DNA from: Simplicispira sedimenti | Lineage (GTDB): Bacteria > Pseudomonadota > Gammaproteobacteria > Burkholderiales > Burkholderiaceae_C | Assembly: GCF_022760965.1 (NCBI RefSeq) | Contig: NZ_JAKVIJ010000006.1 | Coordinates: 1 to 64,000 of the forward strand | Direction of reading: 5' to 3' | Length of the DNA stretch: 64,000 nucleotides | In this document: positions 27,593-36,058 of the stretch, one piece after another | Position numbering within the stretch: the first letter of the stretch is position 1 | Layout of the letters: every line of letters starts with the position of its first letter | Position numbers and translations under genes: made by a program | The notes under the pieces: model-generated | Seen by the model: the letters and a program-made list of their open reading frames with translations, nothing else | The model's database searches: none | Told to the model about the DNA's origin: nothing

Positions 27593-28192
27593 ATGCCCTT
27601 GTCCGAATTCACCGCCCTGCTGCTGCTCGCCACGGCCATGAGCTTCTCGCCCGGCCCGAACACCACGTTGTCCACCGCACTGGCGGCCAACCGGGGCTTG
27701 CCGCACGCCATGCGCTTTGTCTGCGCCGTGCCCGTGGGCTGGTCTGCGTTGCTGCTGCTGTGCGCAGGCGGGGTGGGTGCGCTGGTGCTGGCAGCGCCCA
27801 TGCTGCGCCTGGCGATCAAGGCCGTGGGCATTGGCTACCTGCTGTGGCTGGCCTGGAAACTGAGCCAGACGGCAAGTCTGGCCGCTGCCGACAGCGCGCG
27901 CCTGGACGTGGGCTTCTGGCAGGGCACGCTGCTGCAGTTCGTGAACATCAAGGCCTGGCTGCTGGCGCTGACCATCGTGGCGGGCTGGATCGCCGGGCGC
28001 CCCGACGCGCTGCAGCGCCTGGCCGTGGTGCTGCCGGTGATGCTGCTGTTCGCATTTTTCAGCAACCTGGCCTATGCAGCCACCGGTGCGCTGCTGCGCC
28101 AGTGGCTGGCCCAGGGTCGGCGCCTGCTGTGGTTCAACCGCGCCATGGCCGGCGTGCTGACCGCCACCGCCGCCTGGATGACGACCGCCTGA
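27593..28192 (+). CDS. LysE-family amino-acid exporter
   Basis: 199 residues, inner membrane, with about six hydrophobic segments. The family signature near the N-terminus is FSPGPNTTLSTALAANRGLP (about residues 17-36). Family members export basic or neutral amino acids such as lysine, threonine or homoserine. I chose MPLSEFTALL (27593); the open frame further upstream runs through the operator region. It is directly divergent from the MocR-type regulator, a common pairing. Confidence 0.9.
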   Translation: MPLSEFTALLLLATAMSFSPGPNTTLSTALAANRGLPHAMRFVCAVPVGWSALLLLCAGGVGALVLAAPMLRLAIKAVGIGYLLWLAWKLSQTASLAAADSARLDVGFWQGTLLQFVNIKAWLLALTIVAGWIAGRPDALQRLAVVLPVMLLFAFFSNLAYAATGALLRQWLAQGRRLLWFNRAMAGVLTATAAWMTTA

Positions 28193-28224
28193 CCCGTCCA
28201 CCCCACCACCGCCCGGAGCCCGCC

Positions 28225-29188
28225 ATGCGCACCTCGCCCCCCGCCAGCGCCCCCCTGCGCCCTGCGCCCTGGCCCTGCCCAGGCCTACAGCCTGCACCGA
28301 CAAGAAACCCGGGGCCTGGCCCTGGGCCTGCTGGGCGTGGCGATCTTCGCCCTCACACTGCCCATGACGCGCCTGGCCGTGGGCACGCCCGAGGCGCCGT
28401 TGATGTCGGGCCTGTTCATCGCCATGGGGCGTGCTGCGGTGGCCGGGGTGCTGTCCGCGTTGCTGCTCATCGCGCAGCGTGCCCCCTTGCCGCGCCGGGC
28501 CGACTGGGGGCCGCTGGCCCTCACCGCGTTGGGTGTGGTGTTCGGGTTTCCGTTGCTCAGCTCCATCGCCATGCGCCATGTGGGCGCCGTGCATGCCAGC
28601 GTGATCGTGGGCGCGTTGCCGCTGGCCACCGCCGCCGTGGGCGCACTGCTGCACCGCCAGCGCCCCTCGGGGGGCTTCTGGGCCTGCGCGCTGCTGGGCG
28701 CGGCACTGGTGGTGGGTTTTGCACTGCTGCGTTCGGGCACGGCAGGGCTGGCGCTGCACCCGGCCGACCTGCTGCTGCTGGGCGCCGTGCTGTGCGCCGC
28801 CGTGGGCTATGGCTACGGCGCACGCCTGTCGCAGCACCTGCGTGCCGACACGGTGATCTGCTGGGCGCTGGTGATCTCGCTGCCCGCCACGCTGCCGCTG
28901 GGGCTGCTGTCCTGGCCCGCAGCGCCCGTGCCCGCCTCGGCCTGGGCCGCGTTCGGCTACGTGGCGGTATTCTCGATGTGGCTGGGCTTTTTCGCCTGGT
29001 ACCGCGGCCTGGCGCTGGGCGGCACGGTGCGCGTGAGCCAGGTGCAACTGGTGCAGCCCTTCCTGGGCATGCTGTTTGCCGTGCCGCTGCTGGGTGAGCG
29101 CCTGGACGCTGTGAGCCTGGGCTTCGGCCTGGCAGTGATGGCTACCGTTTTGGCAGGAAGGCGCATGCCCGTGCGTGGCAAACCCTGA
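28225..29188 (+). pseudogene. EamA/DMT-family exporter with an apparent 5' frameshift
   Basis: A drug/metabolite transporter with about ten hydrophobic helices in two EamA repeats (ending near LGERLDAVSLGFGLAVMATV). The good start, ATG 28225 with GGAG 7 bp upstream, is in a different frame from the body. The body frame is open back to the previous stop codon and encodes a native-looking first helix (ETRGLALGLLGVAIF) but has no ATG there; the first in-frame start, GTG 28337, would cut that helix. C-runs at 28237-28256 are likely indel sites. It is either a real frameshift or a sequencing error. The uninterrupted part is 28337-29188 (283 residues). Confidence 0.6.
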
Positions 29189-29294
29189 ATCCTATTTTTC
29201 CGCGCCAAGGTTAAGCTTGCAGGTCGGCTACACAATGGCCGCAAATTCGAACCTGCGCCCACCCTCAGCGCACCCTCAACTGGAGATGATTGCA

Positions 29295-30479
29295 ATGACC
29301 CACTGGACCCTGGCCGCTCGGGCCGCCAAGATGAACCCCTCGGTGATCCGCGAGATCCTCAAGGTCACCGAAAAGCCCGGCATCATCAGCCTGGCTGGCG
29401 GCCTGCCCTCGCCCAAGACCTTCCCGGTCGATGCCTTTGCCAAGGCCTGCGAAGTGGTGCTGGGCCACGACGGCGCCAGCGCACTGCAGTACGCCGCCAG
29501 CGAGGGCTACGGCCCGCTGCGCGAGGCCATTGCCGAACAACTGCCCTGGGACGTGGACCCTGCCCAGGTGCTGATCACCACCGGATCGCAACAAGGCCTG
29601 GACCTGGTGGCCAAGGTGCTGATCGACACCGGCAGCCGCGTGCTGGTGGAAACACCCACCTACCTGGGCGCGCTGCAGGCCTTCACGCCCATGGAGCCTC
29701 AGGTGGCCGCTGTGGCCAGCGACGATGAAGGCGTGGTCGTGGACGAGCTGCCCGCCAAGGTGGGCAGCGGCGCCGACAAGGCGCGCTTCCTGTACGTGCT
29801 GCCCAACTTCCAGAACCCCACAGGCCGCACCATGAGCGAAGCGCGCCGCGCCGCGCTGGTGGAGAAGGCCGCCGCACTGGACCTGCCGCTGATCGAGGAC
29901 AACCCCTACGGCGACCTGTGGTTCGACAACCCGCCGCCGCGCCCGCTGACGGCGCGCAACCCCGAGGGCTGCATCTACCTGGGCTCGTTCTCCAAGGTGC
30001 TGGCACCGGGCCTGCGCCTGGGCTATGTGGTCGCGCCCAAGGCGGTGTTCCCCAAACTGCTGCAGGCCAAGCAGGCGGCCGACCTGCACACCCCCGGCTT
30101 CAACCAGCGCATGGTGGCCGAGGTGCTCAAGGGCGGCTTCCTCGACCGCCATGTGCCCACCATCCGCGCGCTTTACAAGCAGCAGCGCGACGCCATGCTG
30201 GCCGCGCTGGAGCGCGAGATGGCCGGCCTGGGCGTGCACTGGAACAGCCCGCAGGGCGGCATGTTCCTGTGGCTGCGCCTGCCCGAAGGCCTGGACGCCA
30301 CCGCACTGCTGCCCCAGGCCGTGGAGCGCAACGTGGCCTTTGTGCCCGGTGCCGCCTTCTATGCCGACCAGGCGGACGCGCGCACGCTGCGCCTGTCCTT
30401 CGTGACGGCCAGCGCCGCCCAGATCGACACCGGCATTGCCGCACTGGCCGCCACCATCCGCGCCGCCCAGCTGGCCTGA
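29295..30479 (+). CDS. PLP-dependent aminotransferase (class I/II, LysN/ARO8-like)
   Basis: 394 residues. The fold type I signature is complete: TTGSQQGLDLVAK, NPTGRTMS, DNPYGDLWF and the PLP Lys234 in YLGSFSKVLAPGLRLGYV. It resembles 2-aminoadipate/aromatic aminotransferases of broad specificity; the substrate cannot be fixed from sequence. Start 29295 (MTHWTLAARA) has GGAG about 9 bp upstream; the frame is open further back to 29175. It is 106 bp after the EamA gene and 40 bp before the first PhzF gene. Confidence 0.9.
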   Translation: MTHWTLAARAAKMNPSVIREILKVTEKPGIISLAGGLPSPKTFPVDAFAKACEVVLGHDGASALQYAASEGYGPLREAIAEQLPWDVDPAQVLITTGSQQGLDLVAKVLIDTGSRVLVETPTYLGALQAFTPMEPQVAAVASDDEGVVVDELPAKVGSGADKARFLYVLPNFQNPTGRTMSEARRAALVEKAAALDLPLIEDNPYGDLWFDNPPPRPLTARNPEGCIYLGSFSKVLAPGLRLGYVVAPKAVFPKLLQAKQAADLHTPGFNQRMVAEVLKGGFLDRHVPTIRALYKQQRDAMLAALEREMAGLGVHWNSPQGGMFLWLRLPEGLDATALLPQAVERNVAFVPGAAFYADQADARTLRLSFVTASAAQIDTGIAALAATIRAAQLA

Positions 30480-30519
30480 CCGACCCACGCCACTCACCGC
30501 CAGCCCAGGAGCCACGCCC

Positions 30520-31383
30520 ATGCCCGAACGCGCCTTTCAGCAGATCGACGTTTTCAGCCAGCGCCCGGGCGACGGCAACCCGCTGGCCGTGGTGCTGGAC
30601 GCCCAGGGCCTGAGCGACGCCGACATGCAGCGTTTTGCCACCTGGGCCAACCTGTCGGAAACCACCTACCTGCTCCCGCCCACCGAGGCGGGCCTGGCCG
30701 CTGGGGCCGACTACCGCGTGCGCATCTTCAGCCCGGGCGGCGAGCTGTCCTTTGCCGGCCACCCGACACTGGGCAGTTGCCATGCCTGGCTGAAAGCCGG
30801 TGGCTCCCCGCGCGTGCCGGGCTCCATCGTGCAGGAATGTGCGGGCGGCCTCGTGCGCATCGAGCAAAGCGATGGGCTGCTGGCCTTTGCTGCGCCCCCC
30901 ATGCAACGCAGCGCCCCCAACCCCGCGCTGCTGGCGCTGGTGACCGGCGCGCTGGGCCTGCGGCCCCAGCAGGTGCTGGCAGCCCAGGTGCTGGACAACG
31001 GACCGCGCTGGCTGGCACTGCTGCTGCCCAGCGCCGAACTGGTGCTGGGCCTGCAACCCGACCATGCCCGCCTCAAGGACCTGGGCCAGGACGTGGGCGT
31101 GGTGCACGTGGCCCCCAGCGCCAGCGACACCAGCCGCCCCGGTGTGACCGTGCGCGCCTTTGCCGCGCCCATGGGCAACCCCGAAGACCCGGTCACCGGC
31201 AGCCTCAACGGCAGCCTGGCGCAGTGGCTCATTGCCGAAGGGCTGGCGCCGCAGCGCTACCTGGTGGCCCAGGGCGAACGCCTGGGCCGCGCCGGGCGCG
31301 TGCACATCCGTCAGGACGAGCAAGGCCAGGTCTGGGTGGGGGGCCAGAGTGTGACCTGCATCCAGGGCACGGCCCTGCTCTGA
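30520..31383 (+). CDS. PhzF-family isomerase, first of a tandem pair
   Basis: 287 residues with the diaminopimelate-epimerase-like fold. Landmarks: FQQIDVF at the N-terminus, the PhzF catalytic Glu47 in NLSETTYLL, FAGHPTLGSCHAW (about 80-92) and EDPVTGSLNGSLAQWL near the C-terminus. Characterised members include the phenazine isomerase PhzF, but most genomic copies are not in phenazine clusters, and none is present here. AGGAGCC precedes the start. 52 bp before a close paralogue. Confidence 0.9.
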   Translation: MPERAFQQIDVFSQRPGDGNPLAVVLDAQGLSDADMQRFATWANLSETTYLLPPTEAGLAAGADYRVRIFSPGGELSFAGHPTLGSCHAWLKAGGSPRVPGSIVQECAGGLVRIEQSDGLLAFAAPPMQRSAPNPALLALVTGALGLRPQQVLAAQVLDNGPRWLALLLPSAELVLGLQPDHARLKDLGQDVGVVHVAPSASDTSRPGVTVRAFAAPMGNPEDPVTGSLNGSLAQWLIAEGLAPQRYLVAQGERLGRAGRVHIRQDEQGQVWVGGQSVTCIQGTALL

Positions 31384-31435
31384 GAACGTGTTCACAATCT
31401 GACGTCTTTCCCCCCCTATTGCCACAGGAGCCTCC

Positions 31436-32299
31436 ATGCGCCAGCGCCCGTTCCAGCAAGTCGATGTCTTTACCGCCACCCCCTACCTGGGCAACCCCCT
31501 GGCGGTGGTGCTGGACGCAGAAGGTTTGGCCACCGAGGCCATGCAGCAGTTCACCAACTGGACCAACCTGTCCGAAGCCACCTTTGTGCTGCCGCCCACG
31601 CCCGAGGGCCGCGCCGCCGGGGCCGACTACCGCGTGCGCATCTTCTGCCCCGGCGCCGAGTTGCCCTTTGCGGGCCACCCCACGCTGGGCACCTGCCATG
31701 CCTGGCTGCAGGCGGGTGGGCAACCGCGCACGCCTGGTCGCGTCGTGCAGGAATGCGGCGTGGGCCTGGTCACGCTGCGCCAGGACGGCGAGCGCCTGGC
31801 CTTTGCCGCGCCACCGCTGATCCAGAGCGGCCCCCTGGACGAGGTGGATGTGGAACGCATTGCACGCGGCCTGGGGGTGGCGCGCAGCGACATCGTGCAC
31901 CACGCCTGGTGCCACAACGGCCCGCACTGGCGCGCCGTGCTGCTGCGCTCTGCCGAGCAGGTGCTGGGCTTGCGGCCCGACCCCGCCACGCTGGGCGGGC
32001 TGTCCATCGGCGTGGTGGGCCCGCGCAGCGCCGCACGCCAGGCCGCCGACGGCTGCGCCTTTGAAGTGCGCGCCTTCTTCCCCGGCAACCACGGCCTGGC
32101 CGAGGACCCGGTCACCGGCAGCCTGAACGCCGCACTGGCGCAGTGGCTCATCCCTGCCCACCTGGCACCCCGCAGCTACGTGGTCAGCCAGGGCACAGCC
32201 CTGGGCCGCGCCGGGCGCGTGCATGTGGACCAGGAAGGCGCCCAGACCTGGGTTGGCGGCCAGGCCGTCACCTGCATGCGCGGCGAAGTCCGCCTGTGA
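31436..32299 (+). CDS. PhzF-family isomerase, second of a tandem pair
   Basis: 287 residues, the same length as its neighbour, with matching blocks throughout (GNPLAVVLDA, NLSEATFVLPP with Glu47, FAGHPTLGTCHAWL, EDPVTGSLNAALAQWL, QGTALGRAGRVHV). The pair clearly arose by tandem duplication, and both copies keep the catalytic Glu. AGGAGCC precedes the start. Its TGA overlaps the GTG start of the next gene. Confidence 0.9.
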   Translation: MRQRPFQQVDVFTATPYLGNPLAVVLDAEGLATEAMQQFTNWTNLSEATFVLPPTPEGRAAGADYRVRIFCPGAELPFAGHPTLGTCHAWLQAGGQPRTPGRVVQECGVGLVTLRQDGERLAFAAPPLIQSGPLDEVDVERIARGLGVARSDIVHHAWCHNGPHWRAVLLRSAEQVLGLRPDPATLGGLSIGVVGPRSAARQAADGCAFEVRAFFPGNHGLAEDPVTGSLNAALAQWLIPAHLAPRSYVVSQGTALGRAGRVHVDQEGAQTWVGGQAVTCMRGEVRL

Positions 32300-32988
32300 T
32301 CCCCCGCGCACCCTGCGTGGACCACCTGGTGGTGCTGGCCACCGACCTGGCCAGTGGCGCCGCCTGGTGCGAGCACACGCTGGGCGTGGCCCCGGCCGCC
32401 GGGGGCGAGCACCCGCTCATGGGCACGCACAACCGGCTGTTGCAGCTCAGCGGCCCGGCACACCCGCGCGCCTACCTGGAGATTATTGCTATCAATCCAA
32501 TAGCTACTCCCGCAATACCCACGGGCGCAAAGCGCTGGTTTGATATGGATTGCAAGGCCCTGCAAGCCCAGGTGGCACAGCACGGCCCCCGGCTGATCCA
32601 CTGGGTGGCCGCCGTGCCCGATGCGGCAGCCGCCTGCGCTGCACTGGCCGCGCAAGGCCTGGAGCGCGGCGAGATCCTCAGCGCCAGCCGCGCCACGCCC
32701 CAGGGCCTGCTGCAATGGCGCATCACCGTGCGCCCGGACGGCCAACGCCTGCTGGACGGTTGCCTGCCCACGCTCATCGAATGGGGCGCACAGCACCCCT
32801 GCGATGCCCTGCCCGAAAGCAGCGTACGCCTGCAGTCGCTGGAACTACGTCACCCCCAGGCCCCCACCCTGACTGCAGCCTGCCAGGCCATGGGCCTGGA
32901 CGGGCAGGCGGCCGTGCAAGCCGCTGCGCAGCCCTGTCTGCGCGCCACGCTGGCCACGCCGCATGGCCTGGTGACCCTGACCTCTTGA
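32296..32988 (+). CDS. VOC/glyoxalase-like family protein
   Basis: 230 residues. It opens with CVDHLVVLATDLASGAAWCE, the beta-alpha start of a vicinal-oxygen-chelate domain with an early metal-type His; the function and metal set are not defined. The GTG start at 32296 overlaps the preceding stop (GTGA), and the stop shares one base with the next ATG, so it is in a tightly coupled operon. Residues about 63-85 (IIAINPIATPAIPTGAKRWF) are encoded by an AT-rich dispersed repeat read in frame. Confidence 0.75.
   Translation: MIPRAPCVDHLVVLATDLASGAAWCEHTLGVAPAAGGEHPLMGTHNRLLQLSGPAHPRAYLEIIAINPIATPAIPTGAKRWFDMDCKALQAQVAQHGPRLIHWVAAVPDAAAACAALAAQGLERGEILSASRATPQGLLQWRITVRPDGQRLLDGCLPTLIEWGAQHPCDALPESSVRLQSLELRHPQAPTLTAACQAMGLDGQAAVQAAAQPCLRATLATPHGLVTLTS
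32486..32545 (+). repeat. AT-rich two-hairpin repeat, copy 4, inside the VOC gene
   Basis: TTGCTATCAATCCAATAGC (hairpin 1), a spacer, then GGGCGCAAAGCGCTGG (second hairpin remnant). In sense orientation and in frame. It is much AT-richer than the surrounding gene. Confidence 0.65.
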
Positions 32989-33962
32989 TGCCCCCCATGA
33001 CCCACCTGCTCCCATCCCTTGCCGACATCGAAGCCGCCGCCACAGTGGTGTACCGCGACTTCCCCCCCACGCCCCAGTACCGCTGGGGCCTGCTGAGCGA
33101 ACGCCTGGGCACCGAGTGCTGGCTCAAGCACGAGAACCACACACCCGTGGGTGCCTTCAAGATCCGAGGCGGCCTGACCTATTTCGACCAGCTCGCGCGC
33201 CGCGGCCCGCTGCCACGCGAGGTCATCAGCGCCACACGCGGCAACCACGGCCAGAGCATGGGCTGGGCCGCGCGCCGCCATGGCGTGGCCTGCACCATCG
33301 TCGTGCCGCGCGGCAACTCGCTGGAGAAGAACGCTGCCATGCGCGCACTGGGCGTCACGCTCGTCGAGCATGGCGATGACTTCCAGGAAGCGCGCGAGCA
33401 CGCCCTGCACCTGGCCCAGGAGCGCGGCGCGCACATGGTGCCCAGCTTCCACCCCGACCTGCTGCGCGGCGTGGCCACCTACTGGTGGGAATTCCTGCGC
33501 GCCGTACCGCAACTCGATGTGGTCTATGTCCCCATCGGCCAGGGCTCGGGCGCCTGCTCAGCCATTGCCGCCAAGCGTGCGCTGGGCCACGGCGTGCGCA
33601 TCGTGGGCGTGGTGAGCCGCCACGCCACCACCTACGCCGACTCCATCGCCGCAGGCCGGGTGATCGAAGCACCGGTGACCACGCAACTGGCCGATGGCAT
33701 GGCCTGCCGCGTGGCCGACCAGGCGGCGCTGGACATGCTGATCCCGCACCTGGACCATGTGGTGCAGGTCAGCGACACCGAAGTGGCCGCCGCCATGCGC
33801 GCCCTGTTCACCGACACACACAACGTTGCCGAAGGCGCAGGCGCCGCCGCCCTGGCCGCCGCGCTGCAGGAGCAAGGTAGCCTGCGCGGGCAGTGCGTGG
33901 GCCTGGCACTCACGGGGGGCAATGTGGATGCGCCCGTGTTCAGCGAAGTGTTGTCGCGGTAA
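32988..33962 (+). CDS. Threonine/serine dehydratase-like PLP enzyme
   Basis: 324 residues, fold type II. The PLP Lys58 is in HTPVGAFKIRGG, with ATRGNHGQSMG for substrate/carboxylate binding and GQGSGACSAIA as the phosphate loop. It lacks a C-terminal ACT regulatory domain, so it is the catabolic or single-domain type that deaminates threonine/serine or a hydroxy-amino acid. ATG 32988 overlaps the VOC stop by one base; a second ATG at 32997 is possible. Confidence 0.88.
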   Translation: MPPMTHLLPSLADIEAAATVVYRDFPPTPQYRWGLLSERLGTECWLKHENHTPVGAFKIRGGLTYFDQLARRGPLPREVISATRGNHGQSMGWAARRHGVACTIVVPRGNSLEKNAAMRALGVTLVEHGDDFQEAREHALHLAQERGAHMVPSFHPDLLRGVATYWWEFLRAVPQLDVVYVPIGQGSGACSAIAAKRALGHGVRIVGVVSRHATTYADSIAAGRVIEAPVTTQLADGMACRVADQAALDMLIPHLDHVVQVSDTEVAAAMRALFTDTHNVAEGAGAAALAAALQEQGSLRGQCVGLALTGGNVDAPVFSEVLSR

Positions 33963-34030
33963 GGCAATGCCGCGCCCCCGTCGCTTGCGTGACAAGGCGG
34001 CAGCCACCTGCGCCGCCACAATCGCGCCCC

Positions 34031-34702
34031 ATGGGAACGCTCTACCTCGTGCGCCACGGCCAGGCCTCGTTTGGCGCAGACGACTACGACCAACTCAGCC
34101 CCTTGGGTCTGCAGCAAGCGCAGCGCCTGGGCGCGCACTGGCTTGCGCACGGCCAGCGCTTTGACACCGTGCTCATGGGCACGCTGCGCCGCCATGCGCA
34201 AACCCTGGACGGCATCGCCCAGGGTCTGCCCGGCCTGCCTGCGCCGCAGGTGTTGCCCAGCCTGGACGAATACGACAGCCTGGCGCTGATCCGCGCCATC
34301 CATACCGAGCCGCTGCAAAAACCCAATACGCCCGAGCTGTACCGCCACCACTTCCGCCTGCTGTGCGACGCCATTGCGCAGTGGATGGCCGGCGTCATCA
34401 GCCCCCAGGGCATGCCGAGCTGGGAGGACTTCTCACTCGGTGTGCGCCGCGTGCTCGACCAGGTGCGCCGCGACCACGCTGACCAGAACGTGCTGCTGGT
34501 CAGCAGCGGCGGCCCCATCTCCACCGCCGTGGGTGAAGTGCTGGGCACCGCGCCCGAGGTGACCATTGCACTGAACATGCGCATCCGCAACAGCGCCGTC
34601 ACCGAGTTCAGCGTGAGCCCCAAGCGGCTGATGTTGCAAACCTTCAACACCCTGCCGCACCTGCATGCTGCGGAGCATGCCTCGTTGGTCACCCACGCCT
34701 GA
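34031..34702 (+). CDS. Histidine phosphatase (phosphoglycerate-mutase-like)
   Basis: 223 residues. The catalytic RHG motif is at residues 8-10 (LYLVRHGQASFGADDYDQLS), and the second His region appears as LVSSGGPIS (about 155-163), where the usual GH pair is replaced by GG, so the second catalytic His is not evident. The substrate is unknown. It starts 68 bp after the dehydratase stop, without a visible strong ribosome site. Confidence 0.82.
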   Translation: MGTLYLVRHGQASFGADDYDQLSPLGLQQAQRLGAHWLAHGQRFDTVLMGTLRRHAQTLDGIAQGLPGLPAPQVLPSLDEYDSLALIRAIHTEPLQKPNTPELYRHHFRLLCDAIAQWMAGVISPQGMPSWEDFSLGVRRVLDQVRRDHADQNVLLVSSGGPISTAVGEVLGTAPEVTIALNMRIRNSAVTEFSVSPKRLMLQTFNTLPHLHAAEHASLVTHA

Positions 34703-34804
34703 AACCGGAGCATCGAGCCGTCCGCCACCTGGGCGGCAGCGTCCAAAGCCAATCCAAAGCTTGCGGGCCGACCATGGCGCCACCATCGTTTGGAGGCGCT
34801 TTTC

Positions 34805-36028
34805 ATGCTCGATCTTGTTCCCCGTTCTCCCCGTACTTCCCTTCATCGGCGCAGGTTTCTGGCGGCGCTGGGCGTTGCACCCGCGTGCCTGGGTGGCCTG
34901 CTGACCGGCTGTGGCGGCGGTGACGACGACCCGCCCTCTGGCCCCGCAGACATCAGCGCCCAAGAGGCCGCCAAGGCGGCGGTGGCCCAAGGCATCGTCG
35001 GCGCGCTGTGCCAGTACTTTGAAGGCACAGCCTCGCAGCCCCCACAGCTGGGCACGGCGGGGGTTCGGCGCCTGGGCCAGGCCAGCAGCGTGCAGGCCAG
35101 CGATCCGTTTGCCATTGGCTCCACCACCAAGGCCATGACGGCCGCACTGGCCGCGCGCCTGGTGGACAGCGGCCGCCTGCGCTGGGAGTCCACGCTGGAG
35201 CAGATGCTGCCTGCGCTGGCGGCAGACATGCGGCCGGTGTACCGCAGCGTCACCTTGCGCCAATTGCTGGCGCACCGCAGCGGCTTGATGGCGTTCCAGA
35301 GCGGCGCCGATGTCGAGGCCCTGGAAAACAGTTTCGGGGAGGACATCCCTGACAACGTGGCTGCGCAGCGCCAGTTGTTCGCGCGCTGGGTGCTGGCCCA
35401 GGCGCCCCTGGCCGGGATCCGGCCCGGCGTTGACTATGCCTATTCCAACGCCGGATACACGGTGGTGGGCGCCATTGTGGAGGCCCATACGGGCCAGCGC
35501 TACGAAGACCTGTTCACCACGCAGCTGGCACGCCCCCTGGGCATGCAGCACCCCTGGCGCGACCCCTTCACTGGCGACAGCCTGCCGGTGGCCGGCCATT
35601 TCGGCAGCCCCGGAAAACTGAGCGTCCACCAGCCGTCCGACCCGCTGGCCGACATCCTCACGCGTCTGATGGCGCCTGCGGGAACCTCGCTGCACCTCAG
35701 CGCAGCCGACTATGGCCTGTGGCTGCAATGGCACATGCGCGCCATGGCGGGCCAGCCCACCCCCTTGCCCGCCAGCTATCTGGGCGCCCTGCGCGCAGCC
35801 CAGGACGAGGAGTACCTCATGGGCTGGATCGCCCGCAAACGCGTGGCCACGCCCATGCTGGTCCATGACGGCAGCACCTTGGGATTCCAGTCGCTGGCGT
35901 GGGTGGACTGGGATGGCCTGGGCGGCGGCCACCTCTGGGCCAATTGCGCCGAAGGCGGCGGCAGCCCGTGGGTGAGCACCGCTTTGATCGCGCTGATGGA
36001 AGGCATGCGCCGGCACTACCGCCGCTGA
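34805..36028 (+). CDS. Serine hydrolase of the beta-lactamase/penicillin-binding class, Tat-type lipoprotein
   Basis: 407 residues. The N-terminus combines a twin-arginine-like HRRRFLAALG with a lipobox LTGC (Cys36), so it is probably exported folded and anchored by lipid. The class C beta-lactamase fold is marked by STTK (nucleophile Ser106, Lys109), YSN in DYAYSNAGYT, and HDG near residue 355 in place of KTG. Such proteins are usually esterases or D-Ala-D-Ala peptidases rather than true beta-lactamases. The start at 34805 has GGAGG 9 bp upstream. Confidence 0.87.
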   Translation: MLDLVPRSPRTSLHRRRFLAALGVAPACLGGLLTGCGGGDDDPPSGPADISAQEAAKAAVAQGIVGALCQYFEGTASQPPQLGTAGVRRLGQASSVQASDPFAIGSTTKAMTAALAARLVDSGRLRWESTLEQMLPALAADMRPVYRSVTLRQLLAHRSGLMAFQSGADVEALENSFGEDIPDNVAAQRQLFARWVLAQAPLAGIRPGVDYAYSNAGYTVVGAIVEAHTGQRYEDLFTTQLARPLGMQHPWRDPFTGDSLPVAGHFGSPGKLSVHQPSDPLADILTRLMAPAGTSLHLSAADYGLWLQWHMRAMAGQPTPLPASYLGALRAAQDEEYLMGWIARKRVATPMLVHDGSTLGFQSLAWVDWDGLGGGHLWANCAEGGGSPWVSTALIALMEGMRRHYRR

Positions 36029-36058
36029 CCCCTGCCGCAGCGCACACCGTGCGACACA

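Noticed and set aside
30520..32299. Phenazine biosynthesis cluster, suggested by the two PhzF proteins
   Set aside because: No phzA/B, phzC, phzD, phzE or phzG genes are present. PhzF-family proteins are common outside phenazine pathways.
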